Shown here piece by piece: positions 9,408-19,593 of a DNA stretch of 64,000 bases. The stretch lies in the NCBI GenBank assembly GCA_024233115.1, contig JACKQB010000002.1:434001-498000 (forward strand), written 5' to 3'. This DNA is from Akkermansiaceae bacterium (lineage in GTDB: Bacteria; Verrucomicrobiota; Verrucomicrobiia; Verrucomicrobiales; Akkermansiaceae). Below the pieces are notes generated by a model. It was not told the origin of the DNA and ran no database searches. It saw only the letters and a program-made list of their open reading frames with translations. Both the position numbers and the translations under genes were made by a program. How positions within the stretch are numbered: the stretch's first letter is position 1; every line of letters begins with the position of its first letter.

Positions 9408-10862
9408 TCATGCCGATGGCTGGTAGTTGACCGGCTCCTCGGTGATGGTGATGTCATGCACGTGGCTTTCCTTGAGGCCCCCCGAGGTGATCTGGGTAAA
9501 CAGAGCTCGCTCACGCAGTTCATTCAGATTGGATGCACCCACATACCCCATACCGGATTTCAGGCCACCCATGAGTTGGAAAACGACATCGGACAGCGGT
9601 CCTTTGTAGGGAACCCGACCTTCCACGCCCTCGGCCACCAGTTTACCGGAACTGTTCTGGCCATAGCGGTCGCCCGATCCCTTCCGCATCGCTCCCAGGG
9701 AACCCATACCACGATAGGATTTAAACCTTCTACCCTGGTAGTGCACGGTAGCACCGGGACTCTCACGGGTACCCGCAAGGATGGAACCTAACATGACAAG
9801 GTCCGCACCAGCGGCAAGAGCTTTTACAATGTCACCAGAATAGCGGATTCCGCCATCGGCAATCACTGCAACACCTTTGTCTCGACAGTACGAGGCGACA
9901 TTCTGGATCGCGGTAAACTGGGGCATTCCGACACCGGAAATCACCCGTGTGGTGCAGATGGAACCTGGGCCTACGCCTACTTTCACAGCTGAAGCACCAG
10001 CCTCCACAAGATCACGGGCACCTTCCGCAGTCACCACGTTTCCTGCAATAACCGGCACCTTGCCCAATTCGCGCAGCTTCGCAATAACCTCCATCACGCG
10101 TGTGGTGTGCCCAGTTGCGGCATCGATGAAAAGCGCATCCGCACCGGCATGGATCAAGGCCTGTCCACGTTCGATACAATCCGGCCCCACGCCAACAGCT
10201 GCACCACAGCGCAACCTCCCGCTGGGGTCTTTGGCGGCATTGGTAAAGGTGATACGTTTTTCAATATCCGCACCGGTGATCAGGCCGGTCAGCTTGCCAT
10301 TGGAATCAACCAGGGGAAGTTTCTCAATGCGGTTTTTGTAGAGGATGCTACGCGCTTCACGCAGCTCGGTCGCCTCGTGGGACGTGACCAGGCGCTCAAG
10401 CGGTGTCATCACAGCGGAAATCGGAGCGGAATCGTCAGCCATGTGGCGCACATCACGGCCTGTGACCATTCCCTCCAGTTTGCCATCGGCATCCACCACT
10501 GGAAATCCTGAAAACCCCTGCTCATCCATGATGTATCGGAGCTCGCCCACGGTCTGGTTCTTGGAAACCGTGTAGGGCTCGTGAATCACTGCGCTCTCCG
10601 AGCGCTTCACCTTCAGAACCATGGCCGCCTGTTCTTCGATCAGGTTGTTCCGGTGGATCACCCCGATCCCCCCCTCCCGGGCGAGGGCAATCGCCAGCTC
10701 CGTTTCAGAAACCGTATCCATCGCTGCGGAAACCACAGGAATGTTCAAGCCAATTTCGCTGGTCAATGCCGTCCGCAAATCAGCATCGCCAGGTAAAACC
10801 CCGCTCATACGCGGGGTCAGGAGTACGTCATCAAAAGATAATCCAAGTGAGATCTGCGCCAT
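9408..10862 (-). CDS. guaB: IMP dehydrogenase
   Basis: 484 residues from the start at 10862 (MAQISLGLSFDDVLL), the usual IMPDH beginning; a longer frame upstream is not conserved-looking. TIM-barrel enzyme with two CBS domains (about 92-200), the catalytic loop GSICTTR with the active-site Cys, and the flap region YRGMGSLGAM. It oxidises IMP to XMP with NAD+, the committed step to GMP, and lies just upstream of guaA. Two CBS domains suggest allosteric control by adenine/guanine nucleotides, as known for the family. Confidence 0.98.
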   Translation of the reverse strand: MAQISLGLSFDDVLLTPRMSGVLPGDADLRTALTSEIGLNIPVVSAAMDTVSETELAIALAREGGIGVIHRNNLIEEQAAMVLKVKRSESAVIHEPYTVSKNQTVGELRYIMDEQGFSGFPVVDADGKLEGMVTGRDVRHMADDSAPISAVMTPLERLVTSHEATELREARSILYKNRIEKLPLVDSNGKLTGLITGADIEKRITFTNAAKDPSGRLRCGAAVGVGPDCIERGQALIHAGADALFIDAATGHTTRVMEVIAKLRELGKVPVIAGNVVTAEGARDLVEAGASAVKVGVGPGSICTTRVISGVGMPQFTAIQNVASYCRDKGVAVIADGGIRYSGDIVKALAAGADLVMLGSILAGTRESPGATVHYQGRRFKSYRGMGSLGAMRKGSGDRYGQNSSGKLVAEGVEGRVPYKGPLSDVVFQLMGGLKSGMGYVGASNLNELRERALFTQITSGGLKESHVHDITITEEPVNYQPSA

Positions 10863-10976
10863 GAGTGAGTCAATAGAGGCACCCGCCCAATGACAAGTGC
10901 AAATCCGCGTCTCGTGAATTTTTTTATTCCAATGCCGCAAACAATCACCGGCAGCCATGATGCAGCGCCCCCGGCA

Positions 10977-12965
10977 CTATTCCCTGCCATACCGGTCACG
11001 GAACTGCTTCAGTAAATCCTCCACCTTTTCGTGATCATTCTGGGTCACCTGGTGAGGTGGTGTTTTTCCATCGTCCACGCGAAACGGGCTGTCCGCCGGC
11101 ACCTGGGGCGCATGGCCGGTGGCAGGATGGGGTGGCGGCCCCTGCGGTGAAGCCTGCATGGGTTGCGCCGGAGGCCCCTGATAACCAGGCTGGACCGGCT
11201 GGTTGGCCTGGTTGGGGTCCTGATAGGGTGACTCCTGCACCGGCTGGGCCGGTTGAAACGGGGAAGGTGTTGGCGTGGCACTGGTGTCGATCGCAAAAGG
11301 CGATTCAATAACAGGCGGGGACTGGGGATGCCAGAACTGAGGTTCTTGCGAAGGCTCCACCGCTTGCTGGGGCTGGTGCTGGGCGAAGGGTTGTGGTAAA
11401 TCGGGAGACACGTAAGGCCGTGGATCAGGCTGCCCAACAGCTTCCGGCTCAAACACAGGAGCCTCTTCGTGGAGAGGACGGTCTGCCTCGTCGGACAGAA
11501 TCGAAAACACCGAACCAATGGCACTCGCCTCATCCGGTGTAATCGATGGCTCTGGCGGCTCCGGCGATTGCAGGTCCTCGGCAGATGGCTCTACCAGCAT
11601 CGCAGGCTCGCCAGCCGCCAGCTCGTCGATCTCCCTCTCCGATGCACTTGGCTCACTTGGCTCGGGATGGAACAAAGCCGGGTCATACCCAGCCGTCGGC
11701 ACAACAACAGCTGCCGGAGCGTGTAGCTCACGCCCTGGATCCGGCTGATGTTGGCTTGCGTCAGCTTGTTCGGCAGGCTCTTCAACACGCAAGGATATAG
11801 GATCCTGCACACCCTCATCCTCGGAAAAAGTCGCCGCCTTCTCGGCCATCAGACCTTCCCAGGCCGCAGACGCTTGCCGGATCAGACCACGGGCATAAAC
11901 CACACCCGTATCGAAATCCATGGTATCCGCAATGGCATCAGCCTGATCACCGGCGCGATCACGCAGCAAGGCTACCGCCGTATCCCTGTCCATGGGTTTC
12001 AGGTCCACCACGATATCACTCAACCGGTCCTTCAACCCACAGGGAATCCGTGGCAAAAAGGCGGTTTCCCAGACGTCACCATTGACACTGATGATCAACG
12101 CGAGTTTGGAACACGACTGGTGCAGTGCATTCAAGAAAGTCGCTACCTGAAGTGCCGCTTCCGGGTTACTGGAAAAACCTTCCACCTCATCGAGGATGAG
12201 GACCGGAGACGTCACCAGACCCGTCATATTTAACAAAGTCACCAGCTTCTCGTGCATGTCAGTCTCCACTCGGTCCGCACCAAATACCGTTTCAAACAGG
12301 GAGCTGTTTCGGCTGGTCTGATCAATGGGCGCGGAACTGTAGCGGAACAGCAGCTCCACCCACCACGCCACCGGACGATACCCGGCATGGGTGCGCTCGG
12401 CCAGCTCAGCTGTTAGCCGCGGCCCCAGCAGAGAGAAATTCGTCATCGCCCAGCGCGCAGTAACGGCCTCCTCATTATGAAAATCAAACGTTTCCACAGG
12501 CCGCATCTGCAACGCCTGCAATGCGCTATCACGATCCTGGCTGGGTACCTCACCCGATTTCACAAGGGGCTCAAGCCCTGTTGCCAGAATACGACGCGCC
12601 AATAAATCCAGAACAGTCAGGCCACCACCAGCTGGAAGGACCCGGGAAAACCTCCGCAACACCGCATCAAGCACCGATTGCGCATCAAGATAGCGCCCCT
12701 TGCTCGGCTCCAGCGGAATGAACTCATGGGTATGCGCCACCCGCTGGTGCAGTCGCATCAACAGGTGGGTTTTGCCAAAGCCGGCACGCGGTGACCGCAG
12801 CAGTATCATCCTGCCCCGCTCACCAGCCCTGGTCGTCAGTGCCTGGGTGAGCAATTCAAGTGCCTCGGCATTCACATTCCGGGTTGTCACCCCCGGGACG
12901 TGCCCCAGCATTTCAAAAGCATGATCGAAGGGATTGGATGGAAAATTTCCTATTGATGGAGCCAT
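10977..12965 (-). CDS. AAA-type P-loop ATPase with long disordered Pro/Gln-rich tail
   Basis: 662 residues. The ATPase core covers about 1-370: Walker A RSPRAGFGKTH (57-67), Walker B PVLILDEVEGF (from 254), and a sensor-like ISVNGDVWE. The rest, about 385-640, is low complexity, rich in Pro, Gln, Glu and Ala, ending in a basic stretch (VEDLLKQFRDRYGRE). No helicase or protease module is visible. It is transcribed divergently from the MoxR operon, with about 240 bases between. I do not recognise a named family; a scaffold or partner-binding role for the tail is inference. Confidence 0.7.
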   Translation of the reverse strand: MAPSIGNFPSNPFDHAFEMLGHVPGVTTRNVNAEALELLTQALTTRAGERGRMILLRSPRAGFGKTHLLMRLHQRVAHTHEFIPLEPSKGRYLDAQSVLDAVLRRFSRVLPAGGGLTVLDLLARRILATGLEPLVKSGEVPSQDRDSALQALQMRPVETFDFHNEEAVTARWAMTNFSLLGPRLTAELAERTHAGYRPVAWWVELLFRYSSAPIDQTSRNSSLFETVFGADRVETDMHEKLVTLLNMTGLVTSPVLILDEVEGFSSNPEAALQVATFLNALHQSCSKLALIISVNGDVWETAFLPRIPCGLKDRLSDIVVDLKPMDRDTAVALLRDRAGDQADAIADTMDFDTGVVYARGLIRQASAAWEGLMAEKAATFSEDEGVQDPISLRVEEPAEQADASQHQPDPGRELHAPAAVVVPTAGYDPALFHPEPSEPSASEREIDELAAGEPAMLVEPSAEDLQSPEPPEPSITPDEASAIGSVFSILSDEADRPLHEEAPVFEPEAVGQPDPRPYVSPDLPQPFAQHQPQQAVEPSQEPQFWHPQSPPVIESPFAIDTSATPTPSPFQPAQPVQESPYQDPNQANQPVQPGYQGPPAQPMQASPQGPPPHPATGHAPQVPADSPFRVDDGKTPPHQVTQNDHEKVEDLLKQFRDRYGRE

Positions 12966-13206
12966 GACAGAGTGAAGTTTGGTTAAACGGGTCGTTTTTT
13001 GGACGTTTCTACAGGCAAGATTCTTGCACGGCTGTATGTATCAGTCACTTGAAAAATCGATATTTTCCTACCTCGACAAAATAAATCCCTCACCTAGGTT
13101 CGCTAAGACCTCAGGAAGCGACCGGTTTATCACCATCTGATCACACCATTCCCTCCAACTTGCCTAACTTCCCTAACTTACCATTCTAAGAAAACAGCCC
13201 ATCATT

Positions 13207-14277
13207 ATGGATACAACCACCACACCTACCGCAGATACCGCCGACGCCAGCGCCGATCACACAGCAACCATCTCATCTGAAACCACCCTTCCCGCCGATG
13301 ACGTGGCCGCTATCGACCAGTTGGGCCAGGTTTACCAGTCATTCAAGGACGAGATTGGTAAAGTCATTATCGGACAGGAGGACGTCGTCGAACGCCTGGC
13401 AATCTGCCTATTCTCCCGCGGTCACGCCCTGCTCATGGGGGTCCCCGGCCTTGCCAAGACCCTGCTGGTCTCATCCGTGGCCGAGACGATGGACCTGAGC
13501 TTTAACCGCATCCAGTTCACTCCCGACCTGATGCCCGCCGACATCACCGGCACCGACATCATCCAGGAAACGGACGCCGGCCACCGCGAGTTCGAATTCA
13601 TCAAAGGCCCCGTGTTCGCCAACCTGGTGCTGGCTGACGAGATTAACCGCGCTCCCGCCAAAACCCAGTCCGCCATGTTGGAGGCGATGCAGGAAAACAT
13701 GGTCACCGTCCTCGGCAAAACCTACAAACTCGACAAGCCGTTTTTCGTACTCGCCACCCAGAACCCGGTCGAGCAAGAAGGAACCTACCCTCTACCCGAA
13801 GCCCAGCTCGACCGCTTCATGTTCCTGATCGACGTCGACTACCCGAGCCACGACGAAGAGCTCCGCATCGCACGCGAAACCACAGGTATCGCCAAGCAGT
13901 CGCTCAACCACATCCTCAACGGTGAGCAGGTCCAACAGTACCAGGACCTCGTCCGCCGGGTTCCCGTGCCGGATCATATTTACGAGTATGCCGTGGAGAT
14001 CGTCCGCAAGACCCGCCCCGGAACCGAAGCCGCCCCGGAATGGATCGGTGAATACGTTGGCTGGGGCGCCGGCCCTCGCGCTGTCCAGTACCTCGTCCTC
14101 GGAGCCAAGGCCCGCGCCGCCCTGCATGGCTCCTACATGGCTCGCCTCGAAGATATCGAAGCCGTTGCCCGACCCGTCCTCACCCACCGTGTGCTCACCA
14201 ACTTTGCCGCCGAATCCCAAGGTATGACCGCGGCCAAAGTTGTCGACCGCCTGGTGAACGAGATGAGCCAAGGCTAA
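13207..14277 (+). CDS. MoxR-type AAA+ ATPase
   Basis: 356 residues with a Thr/Ala-rich N-terminal leader (about 1-30). Walker A GVPGLAKT (78-85), Walker B LADEINRAP, sensor region ATQNPVEQEGTYPLPEAQ. MoxR ATPases act as chaperones that remodel VWA-domain partners. Exactly such partners follow on the same strand: DUF58/VWA 31 bases downstream, then two BatA/VWA-type membrane proteins. First gene of a four-gene operon. Confidence 0.95.
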   Translation: MDTTTTPTADTADASADHTATISSETTLPADDVAAIDQLGQVYQSFKDEIGKVIIGQEDVVERLAICLFSRGHALLMGVPGLAKTLLVSSVAETMDLSFNRIQFTPDLMPADITGTDIIQETDAGHREFEFIKGPVFANLVLADEINRAPAKTQSAMLEAMQENMVTVLGKTYKLDKPFFVLATQNPVEQEGTYPLPEAQLDRFMFLIDVDYPSHDEELRIARETTGIAKQSLNHILNGEQVQQYQDLVRRVPVPDHIYEYAVEIVRKTRPGTEAAPEWIGEYVGWGAGPRAVQYLVLGAKARAALHGSYMARLEDIEAVARPVLTHRVLTNFAAESQGMTAAKVVDRLVNEMSQG

Positions 14278-14308
14278 GTCATCGTAGTCCATAGGACCTA
14301 TAATCAGC

Positions 14309-15205
14309 ATGAAATATGACTTTCTCGATCCCGGCGCCCTCGCCCGGTTAGGTGCCATCCCGCTGGAGGCCAGGCACGCGATGACGGGTAATGTGGCCGG
14401 CCGGCACCGGTCGCCTCACCGTGGATCGTCAGTGGAATTTGCCGAATACCGGAAATACGTCCAAGGTGACGACACCCGGAGACTCGACTGGAAAGCCTAC
14501 GCGCGCTCTGACCGGTATTACATCAAGGAGTTTGAGGCCGACACCAACCTGCGGGCCTACTTTGTGTTAGATGCAAGTGGCTCAATGGGCTTCAGTGCGG
14601 CTAATGATGCACGGATTCAGTTTGCCCGCAAGCTCGCCGCCACACTCGCCTACCTGATTGTCGACCAGGGCGATGCAGCGGGACTCTCTGTCTGCAAGGA
14701 AAAACTCCACATTGAGATCCCTCCGACCCGACGGGCGGCGCATCTGAACCATATTTTCGAGGTCCTCTCAAAAACCGAACCTACGGGGGAAACGGGTCTG
14801 ATCGATGCCCTTCACGTCATCGCGGAGAAAATCAACCAGCGCGCGTTGGTGATCATCCTCTCCGATCTCTTCTGCGATACGCATGCGCTGGCAGACGCCC
14901 TCCAGCACCTGCGCTACCGCAAACACGATATCGCCGTTTTCCACATGCTCGACAAACAGGAGATCGATTTCGACTTCGAGCGCCCGCACCGATTCGTGGA
15001 TATGGAGGACAAAACCTCGGTTGTCGCCGAGCCTGTGCTCATCGCGGAAGACTACCGGGCCGCCATGAAAGAATTCATGGAAACCGTGCAAACCAAATGC
15101 CACGATGTCCACGCAGATTACCATCTCATCACCACCGACCAGAACTACGAGGAGATCATCCATTCCTTCCTGACTACCCGGCTTCCTAAAAAGGGTAAAA
15201 AGTAA
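14309..15205 (+). CDS. DUF58/VWA-domain protein
   Basis: 298 residues. The N-terminal GRHRSPHRGSSVEFAEYR and DDTRRLDWKAYAR are signature DUF58 stretches; the VWA metal-site motif DASGSMGF follows at about residue 88. No transmembrane segment is seen, so it is a cytoplasmic member. In MoxR operons the DUF58 protein is the usual adaptor between the ATPase and membrane VWA proteins. The gene starts 31 bases after moxR and ends 32 bases before the BatA-like gene. Confidence 0.93.
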   Translation: MKYDFLDPGALARLGAIPLEARHAMTGNVAGRHRSPHRGSSVEFAEYRKYVQGDDTRRLDWKAYARSDRYYIKEFEADTNLRAYFVLDASGSMGFSAANDARIQFARKLAATLAYLIVDQGDAAGLSVCKEKLHIEIPPTRRAAHLNHIFEVLSKTEPTGETGLIDALHVIAEKINQRALVIILSDLFCDTHALADALQHLRYRKHDIAVFHMLDKQEIDFDFERPHRFVDMEDKTSVVAEPVLIAEDYRAAMKEFMETVQTKCHDVHADYHLITTDQNYEEIIHSFLTTRLPKKGKK

Positions 15206-15237
15206 CTCCCTCGATACCTGACACCCGACTTCCGTCC

Positions 15238-17214
15238 ATGTCCTTTTCCTTCCTCCAACAATCGCTTCTCTGGGGACTGCTCGCCGCAAGTATCCCGATC
15301 ATTATCCACCTGCTTAACCGCAGGCGGCACCGCACTGTCAAGTGGGCCGCCATGGAGTTCCTCCTCAAGGCCACCCGTGAGTCGCGAGGTAAGAAAAAGC
15401 TCAAATACCTGATCATCCTCGCGTGCCGGACATTGGCTGTCGCGGCAGTCGTCTTCGCCATCGCCCGACCCATCGTCGGTGGTTTCCTCGGCTGGGGAGG
15501 ATCTAAAATCGACACCGTCATCCTGGTGTTGGATCGCTCCGCGTCCATGGAGCATGTGGCAAAAGGCGGTGCCGACAGCAAACGCCAAAGTGCTATCGCG
15601 AGTGTGCAAAAGTCCCTCGCCGCCCTCAACAATCCACGCCTGATCCTCATCGATAGTGCGACGGGAAAAGCCCAGGATGTCCCCTCTCCTGACACCCTGA
15701 ATGAACTCAGTGCCGCCTCACCCACTGATACCAAGGCATCCATTCCCGCACTGCTTTCCACGGCCATTGATTTCGTGATGGAAAACTCCCCGGGCCGGAC
15801 GGAGATCTGGGTGGCATCCGATCTGCAGGAATCCGACTGGGCACCGGAAGAAGGAAGCTGGGAGGCAATCCGCACCGGCTTGATCGACCTCCCCCAGAAA
15901 ACCACTGTGAGGGTCCTCTCGTTGGCCTCCCCCGCCAAAGACAATACCACCGTCCGGGTTCTCTCATCCCGCCGTATCGGGGACGAGCTGATCCTCGAAC
16001 TGGAACTGACCCGAAGTGACAGCGAAGGCCCCGCAACCGTGCCCGTGACTTACAGCGTCAATGGTGCCCGCAGCTCCGACACCATCACCCTCAACGGCCA
16101 GCTCTACCAGTTCCAGAAAAGACTGACACTGGGAAACAGGGAAGGTAAGGGCTTTGGCTTCGTTTCCATCCCGTCCGATGCCAACCCGCGTGACAACGTA
16201 TCGTTTTTCGCCTACGGAGAGGACTCACCCACCAAGACATTCCTGGTCACCGAGGGGGGCGAATCATCCACCTGGCTGGCACTCGCCTCAGCACCTCCCG
16301 GATTCGGCCGCAGTGAGTGTGTCGAGCTGGCACCTAACAACGCCCATAAAATCGAATGGAGCAATGCCTCGCTGGTAATTTGGCAGGCACCACTTCCGGA
16401 AGGCCCTGTCGCCCAGGCACTCAATCGTTACCTCGAGTCTGGAGGTGCAGCCCTGATGCTGCCCCCACGCGGAGAATCCGACACCACCTTCCTCGGCCTC
16501 CACTGGGGCGAGCAGTCCGTTTCCCCCCGTGGCCAGTACTTTATCGTCGATGAATGGGACCAGGCGGATGGACCTCTGCGCAACGGACTCGAAGGCACCA
16601 CCATCCCCGTGCCGAAATTGAAATCAATCAAGCGGCGGCAGATCCTCGGCGAGGCCACCACCCTCGCTTCCTGGGACGACGACAGTCCTTTCCTGGTGCG
16701 TCGTGTCGTCGGTGACGGCACCGCCATTTTTATTGCCTCACTGCCGGACTATACCTGGTCCAACCTCGGTGATGCTGACGTCCTCCTACCCGTTACCCAG
16801 CGGATGGTGGCCGTGGGCGACGCCCGCTTCGGCTCGGCCTTTGCGGCCATTGCCGGCAGCTCTGAGGCAAAACTCTCCGAGGGGGAACTCCGAACCCGAC
16901 TCGATACCCACGCCAAGTCGGTATCCAGCAATGCCCCGTTTGAAGCCGGTGTCTGGAAATTGGGAGATCGCCTCCTTGCCACCAACCGGCCCAAGTCAGA
17001 AGACCAGTGGCTGCTGCTCAGCAACAACAAGCTGGAAAGCCTGTTGGAAGGAACCGAATTCAAACTGTTCGAGGACAAGGGAGAATCCGATTCCCTCGCC
17101 CGTGAAGCATGGCGCGCCTTCCTCATCGCGATGCTCGTTTTCCTCATCACCGAAGCCATACTCTGCTTGCAACCCAAGGGTGGAAGCACTAAATCCAAAA
17201 CATCAAGAGCTTGA
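15238..17214 (+). CDS. BatA-like membrane protein with VWA domain
   Basis: 658 residues. The N-terminus (FLQQSLLWGLLAASIPIIIH, then NRRRHRTVKWAAMEFL) is the BatA N-terminal domain with a transmembrane helix; a second helix lies near 58-78. A VWA motif DRSASMEH follows (about 99), then a long extracytoplasmic region, and a final helix AFLIAMLVFLITEAILCL near the C-terminus. Its stop (TGA, 17212-17214) overlaps the TTG start of the next gene. Likely an envelope complex with the next gene, remodelled by MoxR. Physiological role unknown; related aerotolerance (Bat) proteins are the nearest named group. Confidence 0.88.
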   Translation: MSFSFLQQSLLWGLLAASIPIIIHLLNRRRHRTVKWAAMEFLLKATRESRGKKKLKYLIILACRTLAVAAVVFAIARPIVGGFLGWGGSKIDTVILVLDRSASMEHVAKGGADSKRQSAIASVQKSLAALNNPRLILIDSATGKAQDVPSPDTLNELSAASPTDTKASIPALLSTAIDFVMENSPGRTEIWVASDLQESDWAPEEGSWEAIRTGLIDLPQKTTVRVLSLASPAKDNTTVRVLSSRRIGDELILELELTRSDSEGPATVPVTYSVNGARSSDTITLNGQLYQFQKRLTLGNREGKGFGFVSIPSDANPRDNVSFFAYGEDSPTKTFLVTEGGESSTWLALASAPPGFGRSECVELAPNNAHKIEWSNASLVIWQAPLPEGPVAQALNRYLESGGAALMLPPRGESDTTFLGLHWGEQSVSPRGQYFIVDEWDQADGPLRNGLEGTTIPVPKLKSIKRRQILGEATTLASWDDDSPFLVRRVVGDGTAIFIASLPDYTWSNLGDADVLLPVTQRMVAVGDARFGSAFAAIAGSSEAKLSEGELRTRLDTHAKSVSSNAPFEAGVWKLGDRLLATNRPKSEDQWLLLSNNKLESLLEGTEFKLFEDKGESDSLAREAWRAFLIAMLVFLITEAILCLQPKGGSTKSKTSRA

Positions 17215-19457
17215 ACTTTTCCATTTCAAACCTGACATTCTCCCCGACGCCGACCACGTTCTGGATCGGTGTGATTGCGCTGTTAGCGATCAGTTGCCTC
17301 TGCGTCATTGCCATCAAGAGGTCGACACGGCCCAAGAGGACGGGCTTGCTGGAAGCTCTGCGTTTCCTGTGTACGCTCATCGCCGTGATGATGCTCTGGC
17401 AGCCTGAGTGGCGTGTGGTGACTGAGCCCGACAGCAAGCCTGAGGTTGCCATCCTCTACGATGCATCCCGCTCGACGACTACCGCTGATGCGGTACTTCC
17501 CACCGCGCTGAGCGCCAATCAGGAAGTGGTCACCCGCAAGGAATGGATCGAGAAAATCCTCGCCAGCGACTTTTTCAAGCCACTCAAGGAGGACTCACGC
17601 AGCCGGGTCTTTGAACAACCGTTTTCCGCCCCTCCCGAGGATGCCGACCCTGCTACCCAGGCTCTCGCGGGCACTGATATTTATACCGCGATCGACAAAC
17701 TGCTCGAAGAGCACAACAACCTCCGCGCCGTGGTCCTGCTTTCTGACGGCGACTGGAATGTCGGCCAGCAGCCGGTGGCCGCCGCGCAGAAAATGCGCCG
17801 CCGCCAGATCCCGCTTTTCGGTATCCCGACCGGCAGCGACCGTCGGCTCCCGGATCTGGATATATCCAACGTCACTGCGCCGACCTACGGTATCGTTGGT
17901 GAAAACGTCCAGATTCCATTTACCATCCTCTCCTCCTTGGATCGCGATGTGCGCACCCTCGTCCGGCTGCGCGACATCAAGTCCGGCAAGGAGCGCACCA
18001 AGAGCATCACCATACCAGCTGGTGATGAGTACCACGAATCCATCCTCTGGCGCCTTACCGCCGAAGGCTCATCCACCCTTGAGCTCTCCATCCCCACGGC
18101 AAACGGGGAGATGGTGGCTAAAAACAACAAACGCCAATTCACCATCGCAGGTCGCAAGGAGTCTCTCAATGTGCTGGTGATAGAAACCTCCCCTCGCTGG
18201 GAATACCGCTTTATCCGCAATGCCCTTTACCGCGACCCGGGTGTCAAGGTCGACTGCCTCCTGCTCCACCCGCAGTTAGGTATGGGGGACGGTCCGGGAT
18301 ACATTCAGAAATTCCCTGACAAACTTGAAGACCTGCAGAAATACGATGTGGTCTTTGTGGGGGACGTCGGTATCAGCGAGAATGGCGACACCGGACTCAC
18401 CATGGAGCAGGCAAAGCTCCTCAAGGGGTTGGTGGAAAACCAGGCCAGCGGCATCGTTTTCATACCCGGCCCGAAGGGAAATATTTTCTCGCTCAATGAC
18501 AGCGAGCTGGGCGACCTCATCCCGGTCATCCTCGATGACAAGAACAAAGAGGGCCACAGTGATTCCTCCCCGTCGAAACTCAACTTAACCTCGGATGGCA
18601 AAGGCTCCCTGTTGACTATGCTGGGTGATTCAGAAGAGGACAATCCGGTCGTCTGGAAAAGCCTGCCCGGTTTCTACTGGCACGCACCCGTCATCAAGGC
18701 CAAGGGCGGCACCGATGTGCTGGCAGTCCACGCCAACCGCTCCAACCAATTTGGCCGTATCCCGATGCTGGTGACGCGCACGGCAGGCAACGGCAAGGTG
18801 CTCTTTCTCGGCCACGACTCGGCCTGGCGCTGGCGCCGTGGTGTGGAAGACCTCTACCACTACCGTTTCTGGGGACAAGTGGCACGCTGGATGTCCTACC
18901 AGCGTAACATGGCCGCAGGCGAACGTATCCGGCTCTACTTTACCCCTGACCGACCCAAACCGGGTGATACCGTGACACTCAATGCCAACGCATTTGATGA
19001 ATACGGTGCTCCTTTAAAAGAGGGCGAGGTCATTATCGATATCACCGCCCCCGATGGCCATGCAAGCCGTATCAGCCTCGACAAAGCCGAAGGGGCATGG
19101 GGCAGCTATTCGGGACGTTTCAGGATCGCCCAGCCCGGTGCCTGGAAAATCCAGGCCGCTATCGGTGAAGACACTAAGCATGGCGTGAAAACAACCTTGT
19201 TAGCCCAGGGCAGCGAAGTGGAAAAAACCGGTATGCCTGCCCGCGCCGATGTGCTTGAGGAAATGACCCGGGTCGCCAAAGGCCGGTTGATGGCCGGCGA
19301 TAAACTTTCCTCCCTGATCAAGGAAATCCAGGCTCTCCCGGACCCTAAACCGATGGAGACTCGGACGCCTCTCTGGTCGCACTGGCTAACAGCCGCCGCC
19401 CTCGTCCTCCTGCTCGCCATTTTCTGGACAGGAAGGAAGCTCAACGGCACGTTTTAA
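17211..19457 (+). CDS. Large membrane protein with VWA-like and amidotransferase-like domains
   Basis: 748 residues. The start is a TTG at 17211 overlapping the previous stop (TTGA); no ATG lies close by in frame and the protein begins with two transmembrane helices (about 17-34, 46-64), so the call is reasonable. A VWA-like metal site reads YDASRSTTTAD (variant DxSxS) with VVLLSDGDWNVG later. From about 320 to 560 lies a class I glutamine-amidotransferase-like fold (VLVIETSPRWEYRFIRNAL ... FLGHDSAWRWRRG) without an obvious nucleophile Cys. C-terminal helix LTAAALVLLLAIFWTG. Last gene of the MoxR operon. Confidence 0.85.
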   Translation: MNFSISNLTFSPTPTTFWIGVIALLAISCLCVIAIKRSTRPKRTGLLEALRFLCTLIAVMMLWQPEWRVVTEPDSKPEVAILYDASRSTTTADAVLPTALSANQEVVTRKEWIEKILASDFFKPLKEDSRSRVFEQPFSAPPEDADPATQALAGTDIYTAIDKLLEEHNNLRAVVLLSDGDWNVGQQPVAAAQKMRRRQIPLFGIPTGSDRRLPDLDISNVTAPTYGIVGENVQIPFTILSSLDRDVRTLVRLRDIKSGKERTKSITIPAGDEYHESILWRLTAEGSSTLELSIPTANGEMVAKNNKRQFTIAGRKESLNVLVIETSPRWEYRFIRNALYRDPGVKVDCLLLHPQLGMGDGPGYIQKFPDKLEDLQKYDVVFVGDVGISENGDTGLTMEQAKLLKGLVENQASGIVFIPGPKGNIFSLNDSELGDLIPVILDDKNKEGHSDSSPSKLNLTSDGKGSLLTMLGDSEEDNPVVWKSLPGFYWHAPVIKAKGGTDVLAVHANRSNQFGRIPMLVTRTAGNGKVLFLGHDSAWRWRRGVEDLYHYRFWGQVARWMSYQRNMAAGERIRLYFTPDRPKPGDTVTLNANAFDEYGAPLKEGEVIIDITAPDGHASRISLDKAEGAWGSYSGRFRIAQPGAWKIQAAIGEDTKHGVKTTLLAQGSEVEKTGMPARADVLEEMTRVAKGRLMAGDKLSSLIKEIQALPDPKPMETRTPLWSHWLTAAALVLLLAIFWTGRKLNGTF

Positions 19458-19593
19458 TCCTCTGTTCTGCACTCGCAGCATAGAGATGCCCTGGTCGATG
19501 ACGTCATACTTTTTCCTTTCTATGATGTGAAAGAGGATAGCTTTTTCTCCGTAGATTTAATTACCCACTTTGATAGAATCAACCCAATCACAG

